From NCBI RefSeq assembly GCF_963576615.1, contig NC_088708.1, positions 29,333,191-29,397,190 on the forward strand: a DNA stretch of 64,000 nt. The letters are read 5' to 3'. Made by a program: the position numbers and the translations under genes. Shown here one piece after another: positions 11,301-23,842 of the stretch (positions are counted from its first letter, which is position 1; each line of letters begins with the position of its first letter). Source of the DNA: Watersipora subatra (Eukaryota; Bryozoa; Gymnolaemata; Cheilostomatida; Watersiporidae). The notes beneath the pieces are model-generated. The model saw only the letters and a list, made by a program, of their open reading frames with translations, was not told the origin of the DNA and did not search any database.

Positions 11301-14300
11301 TGTTTCGGTTTGGTCTAATCGACAAGTCGTAATCTGATCATGTGACCCAATACTTCGCAAATAATTTCTGCAGCACTTTTCGATTATCACAAGTGACCAA
11401 CAGGCTCGTCATGATTATCAGACAATGATATGTACTCCTTCAAGCTAAGGCTAAAAAATTAAACGAATTTTTACGGTACGTTATAGGATATCACTGTTAA
11501 AAGTGACAGCATTACGATGACGATAAAACAGACGCGTAAGAACAATAGACGTAGTTTTATTGAATGCGTGAAGTATATTTGTGAAAATATTTCGACGAAT
11601 AAGGTTGCATGAAAGTGTAAACAAAAACCATCTCTCACAGCTACGTCACATTTGAGCCGTTTTGGAAAGAGAATCCAAACTACGACGGTCTCGCGTGGCT
11701 GCGATTTTCTGTTCGTTTTTAAGCTTTTAAGAGCTTGTAATCACCTTTCTACATAATTTGCACCAACACTACAACAGAGTAAGACATGGTGAATCTTTTC
11801 ATATCAAATAACTGTAATGTGAATTTTGTTGCAAGTCAACCTTTAACAAAATATGTTTGCTTGCACAGCTTCATCTTTTTTATTACGGTTCGTATCAAAC
11901 TTTCAGCTTGGTCGAATTTCTCTTCATGAACTCGTTTCGCTGGTTGCTTATCGTTCCCGTGTCGCTACAGGCAGGTACATTGAACTACCGGTCATTAATC
12001 CATTCGGGAATTCGTCGTCAGAGCTAAATCCGAACGATTGTGGTGTAATCTTAATACAGTCGAGTTTTGCTAACCGCTTGTCTCCAAGTATGCGAAGAAA
12101 CTTAATTTCATGATAAAAAAATGAATATTATAAGAAATTCATAAATATATGATGAAATAGTAACGGTAGTAATAGATGTGTTGTCGTGAAGTTACTCGCG
12201 CTGTTCCCGGGCTAGTCAATTGATCACTATGAGATTTATAAACAATTTTGATCATCAGAACTTTTTAATGGTTTTATTAAGTTTTTACAGGACTTTTTTG
12301 AGTTAGCGGTGTGATATGTTAGGCCATCCTAGCTGTCTTAATGTTTTCAACCCTTTGTGAGAAAGTTTTGTTAAGGAAAAAAGATCAAGAATGCGGCAGC
12401 AATTTATTTTGCTGACAGGTTGCCTAAATTGTGCACTATTCTTGAACATGTTTTGAGAGCAAGTTTTTGTTTTGGTTGCTCTCACGAACTCAGGGACACA
12501 TACTTGAACAGGCTGACATCTCAGCACTCTCTCTTTCTATTTTGTTTTGATTACACGTCTTGGCTTTGATTTAGAAAACAATTACACATATCATCATCGC
12601 TATGTATACAAAAAGCTCTAGTCCGCTGACTTTGGCTGCCGCTGCATGTAAGATGACTGTATAAATGTGTGAAGAAGAGATACTAACACACGTGTACAAA
12701 CACGCTATAAATATTCTGCCACAGTAGTGTATCGCTCTACCCGAATATGAAATCATGGTCCTAGTTTCCTGTAGGCATGAGTTGACCCATCTTATGCTAG
12801 AATATTCAAGTCTGAGCTGTTTTCCATATTAATAGCCCATAAAGAATTGTCACTGTTATTTGGCAGGTTAGTTTATCAATGCTTTGGCATTGGGAATAAT
12901 TTATTAATTAATGAAAGCATTCCGATATCATAGGCGCTATTCAAAAAATTCTTATTATTAATATAATAAACGCGGTGAAATCAGCGTCGAACAAAGCTTA
13001 AGAACAGGTAATCTGTTCTTAGCAATTTTGATAGATTACGCATGCCGCGGCTATCTTGAAAAGATCTTTTCAATTTTTGACAGTAGTGCAAATAATTATG
13101 AATACGTTGGGAGGCATTTTGCAGTCTCAATGCGTGTTAGAATTGAGTTATTCCTTTAGTTTTGTTTGTCAATATTTGTCTTGAAAAAGTTAGACCCGCT
13201 TGCATAACTTCATTTGGGGTCATTTGTCACAGTATTTTGGGTGAATTGCTTTGTCAGTTCGATTTATGATTAGGCCTACCTCAAAATCAGTTCACTGAAT
13301 AAAAATATATTTGGGTTTATTTAAAGATTTCGTAAAATCTTACAAAAGGTTGGTAATCACGCTCTACTCTGTAGAAGCGATAGCAGCAGACACCCTCCGT
13401 GCCAACATCGCTTGTCCTTGCAATGTCAGTCCACAGTATCGGTCACAAGTCTCCACAAGTCTTCTGTTTGTTAACTTGAATGCTGGAGTATGCCGTGTGA
13501 ATAGGGAACAAATAATTTTCCAACAGACTCCTGCCACTCGGTGTTTGAGAAATTAAACGGTGGCATAGTCATAGGTGAAAGATTATGTTGACTGACGTTA
13601 TTCTCAACTGAAAGTTGTTTTGTCTATATAACCGTGTTAGGTAGTGCAATATTTCGAGCCACCCTTATCTTGTAAAGCTTCGAGCATCAATAGCCTTAGA
13701 GAAGGCCTTTATTCACCACGAGAAATAGGAGCAGTGGAAGTGTCGATAGCTACGGCTGTGCTTATTGGCAGTATTAGTTTCGCATTAGGTATTGTTTGTT
13801 ATGTTACAATGTGTTTGGTGTATTAATTTTTTAGCAGCGTATTGATGGATTTGTATATCAGACAGCAAATCATGCTGTTAAACCTCTACAAGCTGTCTTC
13901 AATTCCTTTCTGTTTCATACAGTTGAACAAAAATACCGCTGTTGAATTGATCGCTTTGTATTTTGTATGGGATTGGCCGTCGAGTTTCTGTGATTTCAGT
14001 AAAATATCTTGGAAACCATGAAGGAATAAGCAAGGTAATTTGATCTCGGCTTTTCCTAGATTTATGCATTTTTTAAAAGAATATCAAGATGTTTGGACTT
14101 TGACCTTTTTGTGAAACTGCGTTAATCCGGCACGACTGAAATATCGCGCGGTTTCTTCGCAGTATTTCAGTTATTTCAGGATGCTTGAGTTTTATGTACG
14201 CGCAATACTAAACTAAATCATTATTTTTAGCTAACCCCTTTTAAACCTGGAATCTCGCGATGTCAGATCGAGTTAGAAAAAACTCATTTATTATTAGGGA

Positions 14301-17300
14301 TGAGTGATGTACATTTAATATTACGAAATTATGAAAGGAAATTGCTTTAAAATAGAAATGGCAACTGAGTTGGCAGTTTGGAGAATCTTATTGGTCTGCA
14401 CTCACCTGGCAAGATGCAGCAAGTAAAAGGTCTCTTACTAGGGTTAACTTATACATTGCGCCACCTTTCTATGGAGTGAAAACATTTTATTGCCTGTGTA
14501 CAGTTGCACTTGACAAAAATTGAATTATTGATAACCACTTTTTTGAAAAATTACTTAATGATGCGTCTGAACCTATCTTTCTTATTATCATGATAATCTT
14601 TTGGTAAAATGGTTACGAATGTATCTGTTTGTGTTTTTTGATTTCATTAAAATTTTTTAGGTTTAAATGACTTGCCGAGCTTGAGTAATTATTAGAGACA
14701 CTTGGTGGGGATTTCTGTCTGTTTCAATACATATTCTATACTGTCGTGCTGCCATAGTGTCAGTGACACAAGCTGTTTCTGAAGCAGTCAAGAAATCTGT
14801 ACATAAAGAAAGGGTGAGCTTGATTCATTTGTAGCTATTTACCAATAGCTGATTTGAAGCGCATGCAAGCATAATTAGGGTGGGAATATTCGCAGTTTGC
14901 TGGCTTTGATTGGTTTCATAAGTTTAGTCAGTAAGTATACTAGAGGTGCCAGAAGAGGAGCATCTAGAGAGAGGGCAAAAATGGTAGTGAATAGAAAAGG
15001 GGAAAAGAACTCTAAGATTTGGGGAGTAGGTTGGAGATGTTGAGCGGGAAAGTGAAGTGGTGAAAGATTTGGTAAAATGTGAAGTATTGAAGAGGAAACG
15101 TTGACCTGTTCAGAAGGTCTTTGTAAGGCTGATGACGCCGGAACTGTGTTCATTAGTTAGCTAGAAATAAATAAAGGCTTTTGCATTGAAGAGCTTCACG
15201 AGGGTAATTAGACTCCGGAGTGTTGCTATGTTGATGATTTGACAGGCTATTAGATGTCTGTGGTCGAGTTGAAATACAGAAATAAAAGGCAAGGGCCAGT
15301 GTAAGGAACTTTCTCACCAAAAGCGAGTGAAATGAAGCTAGTTATGCGTGTGTTTGTATGGTGTCGCGAGTCAAGTGCCTTCGCTACAGCGAAGAAGACA
15401 AGCACATCAGTAAAATCTACAAACACTCGACTGCACTCAGAAATACACACTTTTGTTGTCAGCTAACCTCACAAAACACTGTCACTTCTCTCTGTTTATG
15501 TCTCTTATGAATAAAGACAAAAGTATAGCGGTCTAGTGTATTAGCCTAATTAACACCCGTCAATAGTACAGACTTGTTTATGGTGCCATTAATATGTTCA
15601 GGCGTTTATTTGTCCATCTTTATGGGGCCTATTAGGCCTCTCAACTCACCTTTTTGTGCTTCTGAAGGAGCGAAAGCGAACTTGTAACGTTTCGCTTTTT
15701 CACCGGAAAGGTTTCACGGTTTGAAGAGCTCGCTATTACTCAGCTAATGAGTAACGAAATATATTAAATCAAATTCTGGTGGCATTATCTAATTAATTTA
15801 GATTATCAACTTATGTTTAGCCATTTATTCTTTGCAGACACTTCCATTAAAAAGCTTCTTAAATTCTGAGACGATGAGAGACGCGATGTTGGAAAACCGC
15901 ACTCAAGCTTCCATAGCTGTTTGGATTTATTCTTGGCCAACGGAAATGTTTGATTGTGTTTTCATAAACTTTGTGTTAGTTGTCAAACCTTGTTGATATG
16001 TATATAAGTCATATTTTTCACTCATCTCTAAGAAATTTAGTGCAACTGTCAAGTGTCATTGGTCAGTGTTCACCCCACTTCTATGAGAGACAAATATGTC
16101 TTATCACGCTCTTGCGAAATCATTTAAGGGCTTAGAAAAATAGGCCCAGTATTTTTTGCTATCAAATGCTTATTTTTTGCGATTGGATTTGTTGTGTAGG
16201 TATCTACTTTGCACAACTAGTTTACTAACTGTGTTGTTTGTTATAATATATGATTGTTAACATGTGCCACAAGGTTTCTCTTCTATCTCTGCTCAAATAA
16301 TATTGTATTTGTGAATAATTTGAGGATTAGTTCCTGGTTACCGTCACAGTTTGGTCTCACCGATAGCTAGCCGGTCATCGGTATAACTAGATATATGTAT
16401 GTAGACAGAAGCAAAGCCGTGGTTGTGAGAAATAAATTAATTTTATAAAGTTGTATTATTAGTCTTATGCATAAAAAAGTGACAAGAATAAAAAGGAAAT
16501 TGCTGTGAAATATAGAAAGACAATAATTCATCATGCGGTAGGTGTGAAATCATCACTCACATTGAGCATTGTCATGCGCATTTATTTCTCGCACAATCTC
16601 TAAGATTACTAGTAATTGTAGGCAAATATTTCCGTTACTCTATGATTCTACTAACCAATTACGAGCAGGAATTAGTCTTTCTCATTTCCTCTTAATAATA
16701 TATAAGATTGCCCAGAAAGATTAATACAGTTGTATGTCTAGGTAGCTATGGTAGCGAGGGTGCTATATAGCCTTTTATGGCAACATTTGTTACTGACAAA
16801 TACAGTTGCTATAAGCGCATGTACATTCGCAGGTATTGCAAGCTATATGTAATGGATATTAAAGAAAAATAAATAATTGTTATGACATAATCGAGGGAAA
16901 GTTAAAATCTTTGGCATTCAGCAGTATTTAAATGTTCGCTCAGTGTCCTTAAGCTGCACTGGACAAGAGCCCTTTCTTTCACACGCTGTTCAGCGTAGAG
17001 AGCGATTGGAAACCAACTTCCTGTACATAATTGTCCTCTCGAGATTCAGCAAGAGAGTGCAGTCGAGGCTATGATTGATCGAGACACTTGGGTACCATGC
17101 ATTGAAACTTTCCGACGTGCTCTCGTTCCTGCAAGAGTGATTAGTACGGATTATGTACCAATACATCACTTCACACTCATTATGTCAACAAAACCTTAAA
17201 AATCATAGTATTAGACAAGATATTTGCTGGTCATAATTATATGAGCTTCTCTGATGTCCTTGATTGCCTCCGCTCATATCCTATTTTGATCAATTTCTTA

Positions 17301-18045
17301 CATTTAACTCGAGTATCATGTTATACTTCAGGCGGCGTTGAGGCAATGAGATCAAAGAAATGCGTTGAATGGCGGAAGCCAGTTTCAAGATGCTGTTAAT
17401 GGATTCACATAATGTTAAACGGTGTAAGTCAATAACGACGACTTTCTCCTAGGCACTCGGTCAGTCTGACTGTCGGCCACACAGCTAGGTGCCAAATGGT
17501 AGCGCAACTGGGATGGTAGTGCCATTGTTCGTCCTTTTCGTGGATCGATCAGATCTTGTTATAATTGTCCAAAGCTTAGTTCACTGTTTGTGTATTTAAT
17601 GAGACAAAATTTGTCATTAGCGTTAAGTAACCAACTAGCTATATAATACGTGTATGTCACTGCTTAGCAATGTCATCGGTAGGAGCAAAGTTGCTCTCAC
17701 GTTTTCGAGCGAAGGATTCGTGATAGCTTTTCATTTGCCACCCTTTCATAATATTTGCAATGGCCGATTCATCACACTGTAAACACAGCTCGCTGTCGTG
17801 TACTCATCATGAACCAGCAAGGTTGATTGCTGCCTGTACTGTCTTAATCATCGGCCAATTGTTTGCTGTTGCCTATACTCGGCTCTCAGCTAATCTTCGC
17901 TCTATGCATGCTAATTTCATGGCTATCTATGCTGCCTATCATCAAGCTGTCTACCAATGAAAGCCACTCAGTGGAATCTGTACAAATGTCAAAACACTGC
18001 AGGATAACTTTAATGGAATGAAGCTAGAGCGCATTGTGAACTTAC
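8341..18045. other. Gene-free stretch between CDK7 and the IGFBP-domain gene
   Basis: About 9.7 kb in which I can support no gene. Open frames are short, lack family motifs and are not bounded by good splice sites. It holds the long-inverted-repeat element at 10958-11850. The missing 3' end of the minus-strand IGFBP-domain gene may lie in the right part (about 13-18 kb), but I could not identify such an exon. Confidence 0.5.
10958..11850. mobile_element. About 0.9 kb element with long terminal inverted repeats
   Basis: The left arm starts TTTGTTAAAGGTTGACTTGC and continues through AAAAGATTCACCATGTCTTA and GATTACAAGCTCTTAAAAGC. The right arm (about 11700-11850) carries the same words in reverse complement and ends CCTTTAACAAA. 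Strong similarity extends about 150 bp from each end and fades inward (CGTAGATTGGAATATCTT against CGTAGTTTGGATTCTCTT). No coding frame for a transposase was seen, and no target duplication is clear. It is a non-autonomous DNA element of unknown family. Confidence 0.8.
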
Positions 18046-18238
18046 CTCCACATCTTTGCAAGGAAATTTACTTCTTGTGCAGTAACTTCTTTTTATGCAT
18101 TTAGCGAATCTCTTTATGCAGTTGAAATCGTCTGGAGCACAGGCTCCGCACTCTGGGTCAGGGTTTACCCAGGAACACGCTTGACAGGAAGTGTGCTGGC
18201 AAGAACCATGGCAGTCCCTTTTCATGTCCACGACATCA
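18046..18238 (-). CDS. IGFBP-domain gene, exon 3
   Basis: The acceptor is GCGTCATTTCAG and the donor GTGGAG|GTAAGT. 64 codons hold ten cysteines, among them CHGSCQHTSCQAC and CGAC. An even cysteine count is consistent with five disulfides, which is inference. Confidence 0.8.
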
Positions 18239-21200
18239 CTGAAATGACGCATTATTATTATTCTCAAAAATAATCTGACAGCATTAATGTGCATAAAATT
18301 TGGTACACAGAATTGTTTCCGGAAAGCTCTATTTTAATCATTTTATATTTTATCTGCATTGTTCCAAAATCAATCATTATCAATTTCTTTCAAATTTTTT
18401 GACACCCTCGAAAATATGTGGCACTCGAAACAATAACTGAATGACAAGTTTTTTAATGTGTTACTACGCTTGCCAAGAAGGCTAAAGCTGTTTAATGAAA
18501 TTTACATATATTCTTGAATTATTACCATAATCTATCGTATGATAATCTTTGCTTTTACCAAATGTAATTGCTGCATGAGCGACTGAGAGAAAACCTGTGG
18601 TCTGGCAACTTGAATCCATTCATAACAGAACCACTTTGGCAGGCAATTTTTCCTTTTATCTCCGATAGATAAAAGGCGAGCCTGTTTAGCATTCTATTTC
18701 CATCACTCACGTATTGTCTCATGTACACGCTAAAATTCATTGCAATCACCAAATTAGTCATATACTAATTGGATCTAGCCAAAAAAAATGCGTGCCTTTT
18801 TCATTTTAACTTTGTGAAGAAATCTGTGTGTTTATTGCACTTTTACGTTCTAATCTGAGATAGTTTAATTGTTAAAATCAATTATAACTATTTTTTGTAT
18901 TTTTTTATTTTATCTCCTCTTTGATTAGCTGAAAATATATTTTTAATCTACATACCTTCTAGTCCGTATTATTAGGCGACATTAAAACCTTTTTTTAAAA
19001 TATGGAATTTTTTGATTTACTGCTTGAGATTTTTTGCAATTCTTCAACGGAGTGAGAGCTATTGGGTGAACCAGTATTTCTTGATCATTCATCACCCGTC
19101 CATAATTCATAGTAATTAACTCAATACATGGCCTATTTTATCATTTTAATCTTCGTTTTAAGCAACAATTTAGATATCTTCTGTCAGAAATGTAATAATG
19201 ACCTTAAACGCATTTGCCGTACGATACTTTAGAAAGCTAGCGCAATTTTCTTTCAGCCTCTATCGCTGCCTTATCAAATAACCAAAAGCAGCAAATGTGA
19301 GTTGTTTGGCAAACACTCCAGGCAAAGAAACAAACTCACGGAGGCTCTGCAGTCTTATCTACCAGAAATTATGCGACAAGCTGGCTGCCATAAGTATTTG
19401 TTCAGAACATAGCTTATTTCACACGAAGATCCCTTTTCAACTTATCGATACAAGATATTGCGATCTCGTCGTTTAATCTGACAAAAAAGCAAAATTTTTG
19501 CCTCGCCCACTTATGCTAATTGGGCAAAGTATGAAATTTTAAATTATGCATTTTGGGGTAATATCATCATTATTGATAATGAGTTATAGGTTTGTTGACA
19601 GTTTCTGGTAGTATTTGAATAAGAACGATATGGCATGTGTCAGAGAGTCATGCGATGAAGATAATATGCTCATTTGCATAGCATACTCCGCAATCCACAC
19701 ATTGGACATTGTTTGCAGGTGTGTCAACCTACCTACTGTTTCCCATGTGTCTCCGCTACTGAGTATGCTGTCAGACACTAACGGGTATCAGCCCTTGTTA
19801 ATAATTATTATTTATTATAAAGAATATTTTTTCTTCACAAGGCAGCAAATGTTAAAATTATAATACATAGACATAAATTGTTACACTTACACGGCTGAGC
19901 AAATGGATCGCGGATTAGCGAGGCAAAACTCAGGAGAACATTTAGGTTGACATTGCTGCTGATTTTGTTGAGCGGGAGGCTTCAGGACAGAATCATCCTT
20001 TTGTATGTCTGGAGCTAGAAGAATGAAAACGCAAGTCATAATAATTGCAATGAAAAACTCAAGAATGTAGAAAACACATGTGAGATCAGACTTTTATGGC
20101 TTGTCATACAAAAGAGGGTAAGATGTCAGATAAAACACAGTTTATTCAAAGGCACGAAACACAGACTTGTTTATTCGTTCACTGTTATTTGATGGTCCAA
20201 CTGCTTTCAAAATATTACCGTCCAGCATCTATAAAAACACAGCAATTGATATTTTAAACATTCAGACCTGTGATGAATGAGAGGTTCTTGTTCAGATTAA
20301 ACTGCAGTAAGTCAAGACCGGCGAACACTGAATAGAATGAATGGTATGCGAAAGGCAAAGCAGAATAAACACTTTTTCTTTCAATTGCGCGATGTATTGT
20401 GCTTAGCTTATGTTAATGTTGGTAGCTATTACAAGAATGAATCTATACCTCCCTTCACACCTGGCTATACCTATATATAAATACTTATGTGTTATGTAAA
20501 TACTGTCACTGTTTTTTATTTTCACTTTATTAACGAATTAACAAAAATGCAAAGAATTAAACATTGCTAATTGTGTCGAATAGCGTCTATTGTGGAATGT
20601 TGTGTTAATAAATTCTCTCTTGTTTTTATGTGTTTTACAACACGCGTATTCTGTTTGCGCTTAAATGAAATGAATAATAAAAATCAATTCGTGATCAATA
20701 GCCTATATTGAACAGATTCAATCAACTTTAGATTAGCTAATCGCAGAAGTCTGTCTCTATTTATACACTAATTGCCTCTAATACGCGCTCTGTTGAATAA
20801 CAAAATATGGCAATCAGGCAGCAGGTATTGGGCCAGTGCAATGCAATTCTGAAGTCTAATTAACTTTACCAAGGACAAGTGACACCTCTCGCAAGACAAG
20901 CAGCCATTCTCCTCTATCATAATATCATACACTTTCCGATTTTAAAGGTTATTAATTATGTCTCCCTAGAGCATTCTTTGTTCCGCTATCGCGAAGGATG
21001 AGTCCGAACGTAAATGCCTTAGAGATCAGTTTTTTTTAAATAAAATGTAGTCATATAAACCACATTTTATTTTTAGCATACTATGCGATTTGTATTCGGA
21101 ATATGCTACAAAAATATTTTTATATCTGATAATCTTTATTGATTGGTGATGCAGCGCTTTGTAATCGCATGGTGTTAGATGTCTTTCCATCGCCAGCTAT

Positions 21201-23842
21201 GTATTCAGAGCTAAGCTATCATTTCATTGAAAACCTGACTAAATATATTTACAAAAATGCAGTTGTCATCAGGCAAGACTACTCGGTATACCATTTCAAG
21301 ATTAGAGATCAATTAAAGGGATACAAGATAAATTGGTAGATCAGTTTATATGGAAGTTATGCGACGATTGGAGGTCTCAGAGGTGAGATATGCCTAGCAA
21401 ATACTTTCTCTCAGCTTTCACTCTCCTTCAAGCACTTGCTAGGAATGTCAAGTGTCGCGCAGGACTAGCCCCCTGGCCAGCATATGCCCAAGTGCTGTCT
21501 CCAAGAATCACGTGCTGAACGAAAAATTTTGAAGTTTTTTTTGAGCGACTATATCATGGAAAAATAAGTGTTCAAATGTCTCAATCCTCAGTTGCAACGA
21601 ATTCCTTTTTCACTATGGAATTATTTACACATATGGCCAGCAGTTTATAATGACTCACCCAAAACGGCGGATATTACGATCTTATATAAAATTATAATAA
21701 TTTAATTCTCAAATATCTGAAATGCGGTACGCTGGTATGCACTGTGCAGCTGGGCGTGATGAAACATTAAGTAACTTGTATGGGCAAAAATCTAGGATTG
21801 GTAGGAAGATGAGATGCAGTTGCTCAGTGACAAAAGGCAGCCGAGTTGATGCAGTGATTATGCAGTTATATGACTCAAACAATGCCTAATAAGATAATAA
21901 TTTATGTTTGTCTCTTTCCATTCAAGATTATTCGCTGCTCATAAGTCTCTTTTGTGTTTCTCCATTCAACAAGATAAAAAGTATGTTCCCGAGTGTTTCG
22001 CATAACTGGTCCGTGAGTAGACACGCCGATGACAGGCAGGTCATTACACCGCTGACATCGCTACTCGGTCCCGTATTACAACTAGTTTTCATTATTCATC
22101 TCTCACCGAGGAATCATTAATTTCCAAGCGACATTTCCAGATCAAAGAGACTAATGTCCAAATTTTAATAACATCGAGATCAACAAAAGATGAAATGATA
22201 TATCAATGATTTTATGGATGTTTCTGTCGGACATCAATTTTACTCAATTGTTATGAGAGATCTGACTGGGTTATGCGCAGCTCGGCTCCAGGCTCGGAGA
22301 GTACAGCTGGCCATTCCACTTTTATCTCTAAAATTTTTATAACAACCAGTTGATTAACTTATGACCGGGTTAAAAACTGTCTAGCTTCTTTTCCTTACGC
22401 TAGGTCTTAGCTAATTACTCACTGGCAGAGTTTCCGGAAAGTTCTGTGTTCATGTCATACAACCCTACTAAACTTACCACAGCAATGGCCAGTTTGGGAG
22501 CAGCTATAAAAAGAGACATTTGGGCGCCAACAAATTCAGAACATGCTCTGAACGCTATTGATTTTAGCATGATCAGCTGTTCAAAATGCTTTTTTATCTA
22601 ATCGGCAATTCTGTTTTCAGGAAGTGAACTTTTGCGCTTTATAAAGTATTCAGATATGAGAAGCATGTTATTACGATGGTTTTTGCCGCTATTAAAATGT
22701 TTTTGAAAACAGATTTAAATTATTTGGCAAGGATAGAATTCAGTATTATCATAAGCAAGGAAAAACATATGTAGCGCTATGAAGAAAACAACTGCACTCG
22801 TATTCAGCCTGTCTAGCGAATAAACATTGGCACATAAACCATTGCCGATCATCAGCCCCTAAAACATCAGCTCGTGTGACCCAGTGAAAGAAAGGTGTTG
22901 TCTGCAATGCTTTTAGCAAAATAACGACAGTGCTTGGCACGCCACTGCTGACCATAACATAATTATTTATAAAAATGCGGTCCTCATGAAGAGTTATTTT
23001 TATCTTGTCATCTTGTTGTAAGGGGAGGCCGAGCGCCGCTCAAGCCGAAGTCAATAAAAGCACTTCAAATCTAATGGCAGGAAAGTGTCTAATTAATACG
23101 GCCCACTAATTAAAAATGTTAGCACTGAGGGTAATATGAAGATAGTTTACACCGAGCTCTCTGTGTAAGACATTCGAGGAATGTAATCAAACACATCTCA
23201 GCTATAAGAGAACAAGGTGATTTGCAGTTGCTTTCTTACAATAATACAATCAGCTAATCCTGGATTAGCATTCTATGTTTCACTCTATAGATATAGATAC
23301 ATATTTATAAAAGGTATAATTGCTACGGGTCATCAGCGCTTTATGGAGATGTTTAATAAATGTACATTTATCTCCGCAACTCGAAGCTGAAACCGGCTAA
23401 ATGAGTTTGAACCGAAAAGAGAATACTTACATTTCACACAAGTACCTTCCGGAATGCCTCCCATCGGTACTTCTGTTTTTATCTCTTCGCCTGTGCTAGG
23501 AGACGCGGAGCTGTGGGGCGCTTTACAATAAAGTCCGACATCGCATTTACCTAAGTAATTCCACTCTCCTCCGCATGGGTCACCAACCTGCTTCGCGCAG
23601 ACGGGACAACATCCACAAATATCTGTCGTTACGCCCCCTCCATTGCACATGAGTTTACTCGCCTTCTTGACGTAACAGAAAAGTCTTTCACAGTCGGGGC
23701 ATATCATCGAGTCTATTTTCGTTCCTTTAGGTTCGCTTCTTTCCCTAGCCTGATTCCTACTTTTAGTCCTTCGACTCTCAGCTGGTTTATGAAGGATTCC
23801 AGTAATTATTGCTACCATAAACAAACAGTTAAACAAATTCAT
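18046..23842 (-). CDS. Secreted IGFBP-domain, cysteine-rich protein (three exons; 3' end uncertain)
   Basis: Exons 23842-23431, 20014-19891 and 18238-18046 join in frame (phases 1, 2, then 0) to give 243 residues so far. Residues 1-17 form a signal peptide (hydrophobic core CLFMVAIITGIL). Residues 46-135 form an IGFBP N-terminal-type domain with CPDC, CGCC (76-79), PVC, then DPCGG and KCDVGLYC, in the spacing also seen in CRIM1 and single-IGFBP-domain proteins. Next come a glutamine/proline linker, CQPKCSPEFC and a ten-cysteine module (188-239) of a family I do not name. The last exon ends on GTAAGT, so at least one more exon is expected; read unspliced, a stop follows at 18010. The start was set at 23842 (A at -3, tidy signal peptide); an in-frame ATG at 23863 is the alternative. 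An extracellular binding role is inference. The 3.4 and 1.7 kb introns show no other gene. Confidence 0.8.
19891..20014 (-). CDS. IGFBP-domain gene, exon 2
   Basis: The acceptor is TTCTTCTAG and the donor CCGT|GTAAGTG. It encodes a Q/P-rich linker and four cysteines in CQPKCSPEFC and ICSA. The frame is kept on both sides. Confidence 0.8.
23431..23842 (-). CDS. IGFBP-domain gene, exon 1
   Basis: Signal peptide, basic linker (RRTKSRNQARER) and the whole IGFBP-type domain, 137 codons plus 1 nt. The donor is AAAT|GTAAGTATT. Confidence 0.85.

Noticed and set aside
12303-12527. 74-codon minus-strand frame with LKTLRQLGWPNISHR, faintly like the end of a LINE reverse-transcriptase protein
   Set aside because: Too short and no other LINE motif nearby; similarity rests on a few residues.
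17000-17198. 66-codon plus-strand open stretch without a start (EIQQESAVEAMIDRDTW and onward)
   Set aside because: No acceptor or donor at its ends and no family recognised; chance length in less AT-rich DNA.
20985-21020. GGATGAGTCCGAACG, reminiscent of a hammerhead ribozyme core
   Set aside because: The CUGAUGA and GAAA core elements and closing stems are not complete.
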